Shown: positions 24,468 to 33,030, counted from the first letter of the stretch. The stretch is DNA of 64,000 nt from G965216905 sp965216905 (GCA_965216905.1 OZ244213.1:2232001-2296000); one strand, 5' to 3'. Numbers and translations are program-made. The notes: generated from the sequence alone by a model not told the origin.

Positions 24468-25736
24468 TCAGACGTGAGCCTCCAGGGCGGTTCCGGCGAC
24501 GGGTCGGCCGTTGCGAACCACCATCCAGATGTGCTCCGGTCGGAGCAGGATCGCCGGGTCGGCGAGTGGGTCACCGTCCACGATCACGAGGTCGGCGGCG
24601 CGTCCGGGTGCGATCGATCCGGTGATCTCGTCGATCCCCAGCGCCGCCGCACCGCCACTGGTGGCGGCCGCCAGCGCTTCTCCGGCCGGGAGCCCGTGCT
24701 CCACCATGCGGACGAGTTCCTCGGCCGATCGGTCCACGTCCGGGGAGTCGAAGCCCATCGCCAGCCGGACGCCGCGCGCTCTCGCCTCCGAAAGCGTCAA
24801 ATGGGCCTGCTCCACGTTGTAGCGGCCCTGGTCGACCAGGACTTCTGCCCACCGACCGTCCTCGGCCACGTCGTGGAGGAATGACAACGTCGGCACCAGC
24901 ACCGTCCCTCGATCGGCCATCCGGTCCAACAGATCGGGGCGCTGGTTGAGGTAGAAGCCGTGCTCGATGGTGTCGACGCCGTGATTCACCGCAAGCTCGG
25001 TTCCGCCCAGACCCTCACAGTGGGCGGCGGTCCGGTACCCCTGTCGGCGCGCTTCGTCGACGAACGCCGCCATCTCGTCATCGGTGCACTGCGCCGGATG
25101 GGGATTCTCCAGTTCCACCGACCGGGCTCCGGTGCTCATGATCTTGAGGAAGTCGGCTCCTCTCCGGATTTGCTCGCGCACGGCTCGCCGAATGTCGTCG
25201 ACGCCGTCGGCCTCCCGGTACATCCCCTCGAAGAAACGTCCGCCGGGTGAGGTGGGTGACACGATCCGTCCCGAGACGAGGAGGCGGGGTCCCACGAAGG
25301 CGCCATACCGCATCGCCTGCCGGACTTCGAAGATCACATCGCCCACCGCACCGACGTCGCGGACGGTCGTGACGCCCATTCGCAGGGCTTTCCGGAGCGT
25401 GGCGGCGATCAGATGGCCGTCGACGGCGGGTCGGAGGGGCTCCGCTCCCTTGGGTGGGCGAGGTTGGTTCAGGCTGTGCTCGCGCATCGCCAGGTGGGCG
25501 TGTGCATCGATCAATCCGGGCATCGTGAACCGGCCGGCGGCGTCGATGACCGTGGTGTCGGCCCCGGGAACTGCCTCGCCGATGTTGACCTCGGCGATTT
25601 GGGAACCCGAGATCTCGATGGTGGAGGTGGCGGTCGGCGCACCCCCCGATCCGTCGAACAGCGTGGCATCGGTGATCGTGATCCGGCCGTCGCCGGACGC
25701 GATGTCGGCTAGGAGACCAGGCAGTCGCGATGTCAT
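24468..25736 (-). CDS. Metal-dependent amidohydrolase (imidazolonepropionase/Xaa-Pro dipeptidase-like)
   Basis: A 422-residue amidohydrolase-superfamily enzyme with the two-metal layout: PGLIDAHAHL (HxH), FLKIMSTGA (the Lys that is usually carboxylated), TAAHCEG, DTIEHG and MGFDSPD (final Asp). N- and C-terminal beta-sandwich strands flank the barrel (ITITDATLFDGSGG; GSIAPGRAADLVIVDGDPL). Closest general type is the imidazolonepropionase-like group, which includes prolidases cleaving Xaa-Pro dipeptides and N-acyl compounds. Placed convergent to the importer, it could release a proline-type or methylated amino acid from an imported conjugate; this is inference. Start ATG at 25736 has a TAGCAT box six bases upstream. 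Confidence 0.9.
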   Translation of the reverse strand: MTSRLPGLLADIASGDGRITITDATLFDGSGGAPTATSTIEISGSQIAEVNIGEAVPGADTTVIDAAGRFTMPGLIDAHAHLAMREHSLNQPRPPKGAEPLRPAVDGHLIAATLRKALRMGVTTVRDVGAVGDVIFEVRQAMRYGAFVGPRLLVSGRIVSPTSPGGRFFEGMYREADGVDDIRRAVREQIRRGADFLKIMSTGARSVELENPHPAQCTDDEMAAFVDEARRQGYRTAAHCEGLGGTELAVNHGVDTIEHGFYLNQRPDLLDRMADRGTVLVPTLSFLHDVAEDGRWAEVLVDQGRYNVEQAHLTLSEARARGVRLAMGFDSPDVDRSAEELVRMVEHGLPAGEALAAATSGGAAALGIDEITGSIAPGRAADLVIVDGDPLADPAILLRPEHIWMVVRNGRPVAGTALEAHV

Positions 25737-25742
25737 CGGACG

Positions 25743-25767
25743 ATGCTACCGGCGGACCCGATCGGGT
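25743..25767 (-). promoter_or_regulatory. Leaderless promoter and palindrome of the amidohydrolase gene
   Basis: On the minus strand TAGCAT (25748-25743) ends six bases before the ATG at 25736. Just upstream is a perfect palindrome ACCCGATCGGGT (25756-25767), a possible operator. Its CGATCG core is common in this genome, so specificity is doubtful. Confidence 0.5.
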
Positions 25768-25944
25768 GTAACGACAGTGGACCGGCGGAGACTGAACCGG
25801 TGGGCAGGGCTGTCACCGAACCGCGGATGCGGAATCGCCGCTGCCACTGCTCAAGAAGGTCAGGCCAGATTCCGATATTGATCTGGGGCCGGTCATGCCA
25901 GGGAGTCCCGTCTGCGGGCGGGGGCCACGGGATGCGGCTCCAAC

Positions 25945-25983
25945 CACGGTCATCGGGGAGCCGACGGTTCCCCGATGATCGTG
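25945..25983 (+). ncRNA. Strong leader hairpin upstream of M23 peptidase gene
   Basis: 15-bp stem (CACGGTCATCGGGGA with TCCCCGATGATCGTG, one G-U pair), continued by three inner pairs to a GAC triloop, ending 24 bases before the ATG at 26008. No U-tract follows. The remaining leader (25768-25944) shows no gene and no recognised riboswitch. It may control the peptidase mRNA by structure or protein binding. Confidence 0.5.
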
Positions 25984-26007
25984 AACGGCCACAGATCACG
26001 AGCAGTA

Positions 26008-26655
26008 ATGAAACCCCAGAAACGTCTCATCCCAGTCGTCCTCCTCTCGATCGTGACGATGATCGCAACCGCCATCCCCGCCGGCGCCCGTTCGAGCCGT
26101 GGCATCGACCTCGTGTTTCCCCAGGACGCCACCGTCACGATCTTCACCTCGAGTTGGGGGGTGGACCGCGATGGCGGAGAGCGCAAGCACAAGGGGAACG
26201 ATCTCATGGCCCCGAAGATGACACCGGTGTACGCAGCTCAGGACGGCGTGGTCACCCGGATGTCCTCGAGTGAACGGTCCGGCTACTACATCGTGATCCG
26301 GCATCCCGGGCAGTGGGAGACGTTCTACATTCATCTCAACAACGACACCCCGGGAACCGACGACAACCGGGCGTCACGGGAGTACATCTTCGCCGACGGG
26401 CTGAAGGTGGGCGACGAGGTCCTCGCCGGCGACTTGATCGGGTACGTCGGAGACTCTGGCAACGCCGAGGTCACCGCCCCACACATCCATTTCGAGTTGC
26501 ACAAGAACGGTGAGCCGATCGACCCGTATCCGTACCTGTACCCGGCTTTCAAACGGGCACTGGCCGCGACGGCGACCGAGGTGTTGCCGCTCATGGCCGA
26601 CCTGTTCACGGGTCTGGGAGCGACTCCGCTGAGTCGAGCGAAACCACAGCATTGA
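26008..26655 (+). CDS. Exported M23 metallopeptidase (LytM-like)
   Basis: A 215-residue secreted peptidase of the M23 fold. The ATG at 26008 gives a clean signal peptide (MKPQKRLIPVVLLSIVTMIA, then TAIPAGARS); an upstream in-frame ATG at 25975 lies inside the leader hairpin and would spoil it. Zinc-site motifs are HKGNDLMAP (H-x3-D) and PHIHFELH (HxH), with YYIVIRHPG and ETFYIHLNN between. Such enzymes cut peptidoglycan cross-bridges or regulate amidases. All metal ligands are present, so it is probably active. The 3' end overlaps the opposite-strand NAD-binding gene by 50 bases. Confidence 0.9.
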   Translation: MKPQKRLIPVVLLSIVTMIATAIPAGARSSRGIDLVFPQDATVTIFTSSWGVDRDGGERKHKGNDLMAPKMTPVYAAQDGVVTRMSSSERSGYYIVIRHPGQWETFYIHLNNDTPGTDDNRASREYIFADGLKVGDEVLAGDLIGYVGDSGNAEVTAPHIHFELHKNGEPIDPYPYLYPAFKRALAATATEVLPLMADLFTGLGATPLSRAKPQH

Positions 26656-27058
26656 CGAGGGCTTCGACCGGCTGATCGGTCGAGACCCGTGCCTGTTCGG
26701 GGACGGAGGCTTCCGGTGGTGACTCGTCCCCCACCCAGATCGCCCGGCGGACTCCCGCGGCCGAGATGGCCCGAGCCCATCCCCTGAAGACCGCCGTCGT
26801 CGACCCGGCGAACGAGCATTCCCGACCGTCTCCGGCTGCGCCGGCGATCAGCACGGCGGTGTGTGCGTTGAGACAGGCCGCTTCGACGTGCGAGTCGTCG
26901 GAGACGTCACCGAGGGCCGTCTTCACCTTTGCGGCTCGGAGCAGGTCGGCAACTTCCGGATCGGAGACGAATGCCCGAACCTCCCGGATGGGGTCGACGA
27001 GCGCCGCGACGATCGCCCGACCCACCACCGTGTCCGCCCCGATCACCATGACCGGCAT
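26606..27058 (-). CDS. Small NAD(P)-binding Rossmann-fold protein (NmrA/atypical SDR-like)
   Basis: A 150-residue short Rossmann protein. It begins MPVMVIGADTVVGRAIVAALVD, a shortened form of the GxxGxxG dinucleotide motif, then ALGDVSDDSHVEAACLNAHTAVLIAG (in part), as in atypical SDR or NmrA-like proteins, but lacks the catalytic Tyr-Lys pair and the usual C-terminal half. It may be a sensor or scaffold and not an enzyme. TACCCT lies six bases before the ATG, matching leaderless transcription. The C-terminal 17 codons overlap the M23 gene on the other strand. Confidence 0.7.
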   Translation of the reverse strand: MPVMVIGADTVVGRAIVAALVDPIREVRAFVSDPEVADLLRAAKVKTALGDVSDDSHVEAACLNAHTAVLIAGAAGDGRECSFAGSTTAVFRGWARAISAAGVRRAIWVGDESPPEASVPEQARVSTDQPVEALVNAVVSLDSAESLPDP

Positions 27059-27064
27059 CCGCGC

Positions 27065-27070
27065 AGGGTA
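27065..27070 (-). promoter_or_regulatory. -10 box of leaderless NAD-binding gene
   Basis: TACCCT on the minus strand, six bases before the ATG at 27058, with no ribosome site between. Confidence 0.5.
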
Positions 27071-27156
27071 CCCGGGTGCGGTCTCCTCGTCGGCCGAAAT
27101 GAGTCGATGGAGGCCGCAAACCTACACTCGGGTGTTCCCCGACCGGAGGTTCGGCC

Positions 27157-30100
27157 GTGGTGGACACTTCAGCAGCGTATCCGCTCTACGACCGTCGCTT
27201 TGACCGCGACGCCTGTGGGGTGGGTTTCATCGCCAGCCGCGACGGTGGCGCCAGCTATCGGCTGCTCCGCCTCGGCGTCGAGTGTCTCGCCCGGCTGGAT
27301 CACCGTGGGGCGAAGGCTGCCGACGGCACGGGTGACGGGGCCGGCATGCTGACGCAGGTGCCGGAGCGGTTGTTGTTTCGGGAGCTGGCCGCCAAGGGGG
27401 TGACGCCGCCGCTGCCTGGGCAGCTGGGCGTGGTGATGGCGTTCCTCCCCGAAGAGCCGGAACCGTTTCGGAGCCTGGTCGCGGAGTCCGCCATGGACGA
27501 AGGGCTGGAGTTTCTCGGCTGGCGTCGAGTTCCCGTCGACCCCACGGTCCTGTCTCGCCGAGCGGCTTCATCGATGCCCTCGATCGAACAGGCCCTGTTC
27601 CGCATCCCCGACGACATGGACCCCGACGGGGCCGAACGCGCCATGTTCCTCGCTCGCAAGCGGATGGAGAATCGGGCAGGTCGGGTCGAAGGCTTTTCCA
27701 TCGCCTCGGCGTCGGCGCGGACCGTCGTCTACAAAGGCCTGTTCGCCGCCAAGGACATCGCGGCGTTCTACTGGGACCTGTCGGATCCCGACTTCGAGAC
27801 CGCCTTCGCAATCTTCCATCAGCGGTACTCGACCAACACGCTCCCTTCGTGGCCGATCGCACAACCGTTTCGATCGCTGGCGCACAACGGTGAGATCAAC
27901 ACGATTCGGTCGAATCGGGTATGGATGGAGGCACGTGAACGTCAAGGGACGTCCAATGTGTGGGGCGATCGGCTCGCCGACCTGTCTCCTTGGATCCAGC
28001 CGTCGCAGTCGGACTCCGGGGACCTCGACAACGTGTTCGAGTTGTTGCTGCGATCTGGCCGGGAACTCGGCCATGTGAAGGAGATGCTGATTCCGGCGGC
28101 GTGGGAGAACGTGGCGGATCTCGACCCCGAGCTACGGGCCTTCTACGAGTACCACGCCTTCTACGGGGAACCGTGGGACGGACCGGCCGCCATCGCCGCG
28201 ACAGATGGTGTCTCGCTGCTGGCGGGATTGGATCGGAACGGCCTTCGCCCCGCCCGGTACACCATCACGCCTTCGGTGGTGCTGGTGGCATCCGAGGCCG
28301 GGGTCTGTCCCGAGGAGGAGGCCCAGGCCGAACGAACCGGTCAATTGGGGCCGGGGGAAGCGCTGGTGTTCGATCGGAGGAAGCTGGAGATCGAGTTCCC
28401 CGAAACCGTCGTCCGGCGCCTGGCCGATCAGGCGCCGTACTCGGAGTGGATCTCGAATGCGACCTTCTATGTCCAGAACCCGTTCGACGCGCTCGCCGAT
28501 GACCGATTCGAGGCCGACAAGATGTGCCGGGCGTTCGGATACACCGCCGAGGAGCGCCGTCTGATCCTGGCCGAGATGGGGCAGGGTCGGACTCCGGTCG
28601 GATCGATGGGGAGCGACACCGCGTTGGCGGCACTGGCGGCCGAGCCTCGCCGCTTGTCCCAGTTCTTCCAACAGGCATTTGCGCAGGTGACGAACCCTCC
28701 GATGGATCCCATCCGCGAGCAGATGGTGATGTCGCTCCGTACGTACATGGGAAGACGGAGCTCGATGCTGGAAGAGTCCGCCGGGGTTGCTCGAGTGATC
28801 GAGATGTCGACGCCGATCCTCTCCGATGCCGAGCTGGAGAACATCGTCCGGACATCGGACCCGGCCTTCTTCTCACATTGGATACCGGCCGTGTGGAAGG
28901 TGTCCGACGGGCCGGCCGGGTTGAAGGAACGCCTCGAATCGATCTGCGAGGAGGCGGCCGACGCCGTGTCACAAGGGGCAACGATCATCGTTCTCTCCGA
29001 CCGGGAGGTGGACGGCGACCATGCTCCCATCCCGATGATGGCGGTGGTCGGGGCGGTCCACCATCATCTGATCGAGCGCCGGATCAGGATGCGTGCGTCA
29101 CTGATCGCAGTGTCCGGCGATCCCCGGGACTCTCACGATCTTGCGTGTCTCATCGGAGTGGGAGCGTCCGCCGTCAATCCATACCTGGCGATCGATCAGG
29201 TGCGGATGCTCGCCGAGAGTGGCGTCATCAACGTCGACCCGGTGCTCGCCCAGGAGCATTACCGATCGGCATTGCAATCGGGTCTTCTGAAGATCATGTC
29301 CAAGATGGGGATCTCGACGGTCTCCGCGTACCGAGGCAGTGAGTTGTTCGAAGCGATCGGACTCGACGACGAGGTCATCCAGACCGCCTTCCGCAACGTG
29401 CCATCCCGCGTGGGGGGACTGGGATTCTCGGACCTCGCCGAGCGGGTGCTGCGGCTTCACTCCGGCTACGAAGCAGGTGATGAGTTCGCCGGTGGCTTCT
29501 ACAAGCAGCGCCGGAACGGGGCGTTGCACGTCACCAGCCCGGGGGTCGTGCTGGCGGTCCAGAAGGCCGTTCGGTCGGGGCTCGGGACGGACTGGGACAC
29601 GTACCGCAAGACGATCGAAGCGCGTCCGCCTGCGCAGATTCGCGACCTTCTGGAGTTCGTCGAACGTCGTGCCATCCCGGTCGACGAGGTCGAGCCGGTC
29701 GAGCGGATCATGCGCCGGTTCGTGACCGCAGCCATGTCGCACGGCGCAGTGTCGAGGGAGGTTCACGAGGCGCTGGCCGAAGCGATGAACCAGATGGGCG
29801 CGCTGTCGAACTCGGGGGAGGGTGGTGAGGCCACCGAACGATTCGGGTCGTCGAGGAACTCGGCCATCAAACAGGTCGCCTCCGGCCGGTTCGGGGTGAC
29901 GCCCGCCTACCTGGCCTCAGCCGAAGAACTCCAGATCAAGATGGCGCAGGGTTCGAAGCCAGGAGAGGGTGGGCAGATCCCCGGGTTCAAGGTGACCGAC
30001 GAGATCGCCCGCCTCCGCCATACCGAGCCCGGGGTGAGTCTGATCTCTCCACCGCCCCACCACGACATCTACTCGATCGAGGACCTCGCCCAACTCATCT

Positions 30101-31542
30101 ATGACCTCAAGGCGTTCAAACCGACGGCCCGGGTGTCGGTCAAGCTGGTGTCGGAGCCGGGTGTCGGCACGGTGGCGGTGGGAGTGGCGAAGGCTCGGGC
30201 CGATGCGATCCTCATCTCCGGTCTGGACGGCGGAACAGGGGCGTCTCCACTGGAATCGATCAAACATGCCGGTTCGCCGTGGGAACTGGGCCTGGCCGAG
30301 ACCCATCAGACCCTGGTGGCGAACGGGCTGCGGTCGATGGTGGCGCTCGAGGCGGACGGCGGCATGCGAACCGGCCGAGACGTCGTCGTCGCCGCGCTGC
30401 TGGGCGCCGAACGGTTCGGGTTCGGAACTCTTCCGCTCATCGCACTCGGGTGCAAGATGGTTCGGCAGTGTCATCTGAACACCTGCCCGGTGGGGATCGC
30501 CACGCAACGAGAGGACCTCCGCGCAAAGTTCACCGGTGCGGCGGAGCAGGTGGTTGCCCTGTTCACCATGCTGGCCGAGGAGGTGCGCACCCATCTGGCG
30601 ACGCTCGGTGCTCGGACGCTCGGTGAGGTCATCGGTCGTGCCGACCTGCTCCGGGTATCCGACAGTCCGCTCTCTCCCGATCTCCGACGGTTGCTCGTGA
30701 GGGCAGAGGGTAGATCGAGGCACCCGGGGTTTCGGAAGATGGAGACCTCGATGCTGTCCGATCGGCTGCTGGTCGAGACCATCGATGCAATCGACGCCGG
30801 AACGGCCGTCTCGCTGTCGTACCCGATCTCGAACGTCGATCGCTCTATCGGTGCGCGACTGTCCGGGGAGGTCGCAGCCAGATACGGTGACGCCGGCCTC
30901 CCACACGGCACCGTCGAGATCCTGCTTTCCGGGATCGCCGGGCAGAGTTTCGGTGCATGGCTCGCTCCGGGCATATCGCTCCGGCTGAACGGGGCCGCCA
31001 ACGACTACGTCGGCAAGGGCATGGGAGGCGGCCTCCTGACGGTGGTGCCCCGGCGACCCGCCGACGAAACGCCACACGCCGGTGGGAATGCGTGCTTGTA
31101 CGGCGCAACCGGTGGGCGTGCGTACCTGGCAGGCGCCGTGGGCCAGCGTTTCGCCGTTCGCAATTCGGGGGCGGTGGCGGTCGTCGAAGGGGTGTCGGAT
31201 CATGCCTGCGAGTACATGACCGGTGGCACCGTCGCCATCCTCGGTCCGGTCGGGCGCAACTTCGGAGCCGGGATGACGGGCGGCACCGCCTATGTGTGGG
31301 ACCCGGTCGGCCGGCTCAACCGGCATCTGGCCGACACGTCACCCTCCGCTCGGCGACCCGATGACTCGTCACGGGCCGAAATCGCTTCTCTGCTGGAGGA
31401 CCACGTCGCCGCCACCGGCAGCGTTCTGGCAACCGAGATCTTGGAAGACTGGGAGCGGCAGTCGGGACGCTTCTGGGTGCTGCGTGCCGGACGGCAGACC
31501 CCCACTCCCGTCGGTCGGTTGACGGGGGCCGGTCGGAGCTGA
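27157..31542 (+). CDS. gltB: Glutamate synthase large subunit
   Basis: A 1461-residue GOGAT alpha subunit. It starts with a 19-residue leader followed by the nucleophile Cys20 in RDACGVGF (class II glutamine amidotransferase), then the central domain, the FMN-binding synthase domain and the 3Fe-4S motif GCKMVRQCHLNTCPVG (Cys near 1099, 1105, 1110), and ends in the GXGXG domain (GNACLYGATGGRAYLAG, FGAGMTGGTAYVWD). It makes glutamate from glutamine and 2-oxoglutarate. The GTG at 27157 has GGAGG upstream, and a TACACT box lies at 27122-27127. The usual partner gltD is not downstream: the next gene is convergent clpP. The small subunit must be elsewhere, or another reductant is used. Confidence 0.96.
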   Translation: MVDTSAAYPLYDRRFDRDACGVGFIASRDGGASYRLLRLGVECLARLDHRGAKAADGTGDGAGMLTQVPERLLFRELAAKGVTPPLPGQLGVVMAFLPEEPEPFRSLVAESAMDEGLEFLGWRRVPVDPTVLSRRAASSMPSIEQALFRIPDDMDPDGAERAMFLARKRMENRAGRVEGFSIASASARTVVYKGLFAAKDIAAFYWDLSDPDFETAFAIFHQRYSTNTLPSWPIAQPFRSLAHNGEINTIRSNRVWMEARERQGTSNVWGDRLADLSPWIQPSQSDSGDLDNVFELLLRSGRELGHVKEMLIPAAWENVADLDPELRAFYEYHAFYGEPWDGPAAIAATDGVSLLAGLDRNGLRPARYTITPSVVLVASEAGVCPEEEAQAERTGQLGPGEALVFDRRKLEIEFPETVVRRLADQAPYSEWISNATFYVQNPFDALADDRFEADKMCRAFGYTAEERRLILAEMGQGRTPVGSMGSDTALAALAAEPRRLSQFFQQAFAQVTNPPMDPIREQMVMSLRTYMGRRSSMLEESAGVARVIEMSTPILSDAELENIVRTSDPAFFSHWIPAVWKVSDGPAGLKERLESICEEAADAVSQGATIIVLSDREVDGDHAPIPMMAVVGAVHHHLIERRIRMRASLIAVSGDPRDSHDLACLIGVGASAVNPYLAIDQVRMLAESGVINVDPVLAQEHYRSALQSGLLKIMSKMGISTVSAYRGSELFEAIGLDDEVIQTAFRNVPSRVGGLGFSDLAERVLRLHSGYEAGDEFAGGFYKQRRNGALHVTSPGVVLAVQKAVRSGLGTDWDTYRKTIEARPPAQIRDLLEFVERRAIPVDEVEPVERIMRRFVTAAMSHGAVSREVHEALAEAMNQMGALSNSGEGGEATERFGSSRNSAIKQVASGRFGVTPAYLASAEELQIKMAQGSKPGEGGQIPGFKVTDEIARLRHTEPGVSLISPPPHHDIYSIEDLAQLIYDLKAFKPTARVSVKLVSEPGVGTVAVGVAKARADAILISGLDGGTGASPLESIKHAGSPWELGLAETHQTLVANGLRSMVALEADGGMRTGRDVVVAALLGAERFGFGTLPLIALGCKMVRQCHLNTCPVGIATQREDLRAKFTGAAEQVVALFTMLAEEVRTHLATLGARTLGEVIGRADLLRVSDSPLSPDLRRLLVRAEGRSRHPGFRKMETSMLSDRLLVETIDAIDAGTAVSLSYPISNVDRSIGARLSGEVAARYGDAGLPHGTVEILLSGIAGQSFGAWLAPGISLRLNGAANDYVGKGMGGGLLTVVPRRPADETPHAGGNACLYGATGGRAYLAGAVGQRFAVRNSGAVAVVEGVSDHACEYMTGGTVAILGPVGRNFGAGMTGGTAYVWDPVGRLNRHLADTSPSARRPDDSSRAEIASLLEDHVAATGSVLATEILEDWERQSGRFWVLRAGRQTPTPVGRLTGAGRS

Positions 31543-31583
31543 GCCGGCCCGGCGCGGCCACACCGCCGGGAGATGGGGCCGGC
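31543..31583. terminator. GC-rich terminator-like structure between gltB and clpP
   Basis: Perfect 8-bp arms GCCGGCCC (31543-31550) and GGGCCGGC (31576-31583) with an inner GGCG/CGCC stem, beginning directly after the gltB stop and 13 bases from the clpP stop. No U-tract; probable shared terminator of two convergent genes. Confidence 0.6.
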
Positions 31584-31596
31584 GGGCGTCACCCGG

Positions 31597-32202
31597 CTAC
31601 TCCGGTCGCCCATCGGGATTGGGGGTGGTGGCGATTCGGTCGACGATGCCGTATGCGACCGCTTCGTCGGACGACATCCACCGATCGCGTTCGGTGTGCG
31701 CCCGGATGGTGTCCGGGTCCTGTCCGGTACTCCGGGAGAGCAACTCGATGAGCGCCGCCTTCTGTCGACCGATCTCGCGCGCCTGAATCTCGATGTCCGA
31801 GGCCTGACCCTCTACGCCACCCATCACGTGCGGTTGGTGAATCATCACCCGGCCGTGGGGGAGGATTGCCCGGGCGCCGGGAACTCCGCCGGCCAGGATC
31901 ACCGCCGCCGAGGAGGCGGCCATGCCGACACACCAGGTCGCCACGGGTGCCGACACGTGTTGCATCGTGTCGTAGATGGCCAGCGAGGAGGACACTTCAC
32001 CGCCGGGGCAGTTGATGTAGAGATGGATCGGCCGCTCCGGATCGTCCCCATCGAGATGGACGAGTTGGGCGATGACGACGTTGGCGACGTCGGCATCGAT
32101 GGGCCTGCCCAGGAAGACCACCCGGTGACCGAGGAGGCGAGAGAAGATGTCGTATGCCCGTTCGCCACGGGCGGTCTGCTCGACGACGGTGGGAACGAGC
32201 AT
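31597..32202 (-). CDS. clpP: ATP-dependent Clp protease proteolytic subunit
   Basis: A 201-residue ClpP peptidase. The triad is complete: Ser97 in CVGMAASSAA, His122 in VMIHQP and Asp173 in TERDRWMSSDEA. The segment around Ser97 reads AASSAA where most ClpPs have AASMGA, a small change next to the nucleophile. It forms tetradecamers that degrade proteins delivered by ClpX or ClpC; no ATPase gene is adjacent and it is a lone clpP here, while actinobacteria often carry a clpP1-clpP2 pair. GGAGG seven bases before the ATG sets the start. Divergent from a SRPBCC-ArsR operon. Confidence 0.95.
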   Translation of the reverse strand: MLVPTVVEQTARGERAYDIFSRLLGHRVVFLGRPIDADVANVVIAQLVHLDGDDPERPIHLYINCPGGEVSSSLAIYDTMQHVSAPVATWCVGMAASSAAVILAGGVPGARAILPHGRVMIHQPHVMGGVEGQASDIEIQAREIGRQKAALIELLSRSTGQDPDTIRAHTERDRWMSSDEAVAYGIVDRIATTPNPDGRPE

Positions 32203-32274
32203 GGTGGTACCTCCGAATGGCCGACCTGCAACCGTTTGATTGCGATTGATCGTAGGCCTCTCCGCCTTTGCTGT

Positions 32275-32290
32275 GCAACTGGTAAGTTGC
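32275..32290. promoter_or_regulatory. Candidate ArsR-type operator
   Basis: Inverted repeat GCAACT-GGTA-AGTTGC four bases before the ATG at 32295, with a second looser pair GCAA-N8-TTGC at 32228-32243. The position fits autoregulation by the ArsR protein encoded in the same operon. Confidence 0.5.
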
Positions 32291-32294
32291 GCAT

Positions 32295-32660
32295 ATGGAG
32301 GAGCAACCGCTTCCTGCCGTCGAGCGGACCGTTTGGCTTCCAGCCGCCATCGACGCGGTCTGGCGGCATCTCACCGACGGTTCGCTGGCCGGCACCTGGT
32401 TCGGAGGTGCGTTCGACATCGACGCTCGCCCCGGCGGTCGCGTGAGCTTCGACGTCGGCTCCGGCCCACTCCGCTGGGGAACGGTCGAGGTGATCGAGGC
32501 CGGCGCCTGTCTGCAGTGGAGCTGGCGTACCGACGACGGCGAGCCGTCACTGGTGGTGTTCCGGCTGCAGCCGCACGAGGATGGAACGCTCCTGACGATC
32601 CGTGAAGTGCTGCTTCACTACCGGATGGACACCTACCCGGCGATCGAGGAGCGGTGGTGA
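32295..32660 (+). CDS. SRPBCC/AHSA1-family protein
   Basis: A 121-residue START-like domain. The pattern VERTVWLPAAIDAVWRHLTDG, then GGAFDIDARPGGRVSFDV, WGTVEVIEAGACLQWSWRT and a beta strand ending LLTIREVLLHY is that of the Aha1/SRPBCC fold with a hydrophobic cavity. It is shorter than typical AHSA1 proteins (about 140-150) and lacks most of the C-terminal helix. It overlaps the following ArsR gene by seven bases; ArsR-SRPBCC pairs are common, the regulator sensing the same ligand. Ligand unknown. Confidence 0.85.
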   Translation: MEEQPLPAVERTVWLPAAIDAVWRHLTDGSLAGTWFGGAFDIDARPGGRVSFDVGSGPLRWGTVEVIEAGACLQWSWRTDDGEPSLVVFRLQPHEDGTLLTIREVLLHYRMDTYPAIEERW

Positions 32661-32968
32661 CCGACGACTTGGCACGGCTCTTTGCGGCGCTCGCCGACCC
32701 GACGCGGCTCGCGGTCTTCGAACAGATCGCGGCCGGTGCGCCGATGACGGCCACGGAGCTTTCCAAGCAGCTGCCGGTTTCGCGCCAAGCCATCAGCAAG
32801 CATCTGTCGATTCTGGACGATGCCGGCCTGGTCGAGCGGACCCGATCTGGACGCGAGGTGCGGTTTACAGCTCGAGGAGAGCACCTGGAGGAGGTCGTGA
32901 CGTGGGCGGCCGGGATCGGCGCGGAGTGGGATGCGCGCCTCGCCCGGTTGCGTCGCACGCTTGGGTGA
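32654..32968 (+). CDS. ArsR-family winged-helix regulator
   Basis: A 104-residue single-domain repressor. The HTH is clear: LFAALADPTRLAVFEQIAAG, MTATELSKQLPVSRQAISKHLSIL and the wing LVERTRSGREVRFT. It has no cysteine at all, so it is neither a thiolate metal sensor nor an Fe-S regulator of the SufR type even though sufB follows. Translation starts at GTG 32654 or 32657, overlapping the SRPBCC gene. It probably represses its own operon through the inverted repeat at 32275-32290. Confidence 0.9.
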   Translation: MVTDDLARLFAALADPTRLAVFEQIAAGAPMTATELSKQLPVSRQAISKHLSILDDAGLVERTRSGREVRFTARGEHLEEVVTWAAGIGAEWDARLARLRRTLG

Positions 32969-33008
32969 GGCCCCCGGCCCTGATCGAGTATGGATGTGGC
33001 CGGAGGGC

Positions 33009-33030
33009 GATTTACACTACGCCCATGGTG
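33009..33030 (+). promoter_or_regulatory. SUF promoter element, copy 1 (before sufB)
   Basis: GATT followed by TACACTACGCCCATGGTG. The last 18 bases match the element before sufD (41226-41243) at 15 of 18 positions. TACACT works as a -10 box; the ATG six bases on opens a short reading frame. Half-sites CACTA and TGGTG form an imperfect dyad with six-base spacing. Confidence 0.6.

Noticed and set aside
25768..26007. Cyclic-di-AMP (ydaO-type) riboswitch before the M23 gene
   Set aside because: The position is right, but I could not align the conserved core to this leader; kept only as an unclassified hairpin.
32654..32968. ArsR-family protein as SufR, the Fe-S regulator of sufB
   Set aside because: It contains no cysteine to bind a cluster and is translationally coupled to a SRPBCC gene, a common independent pair.
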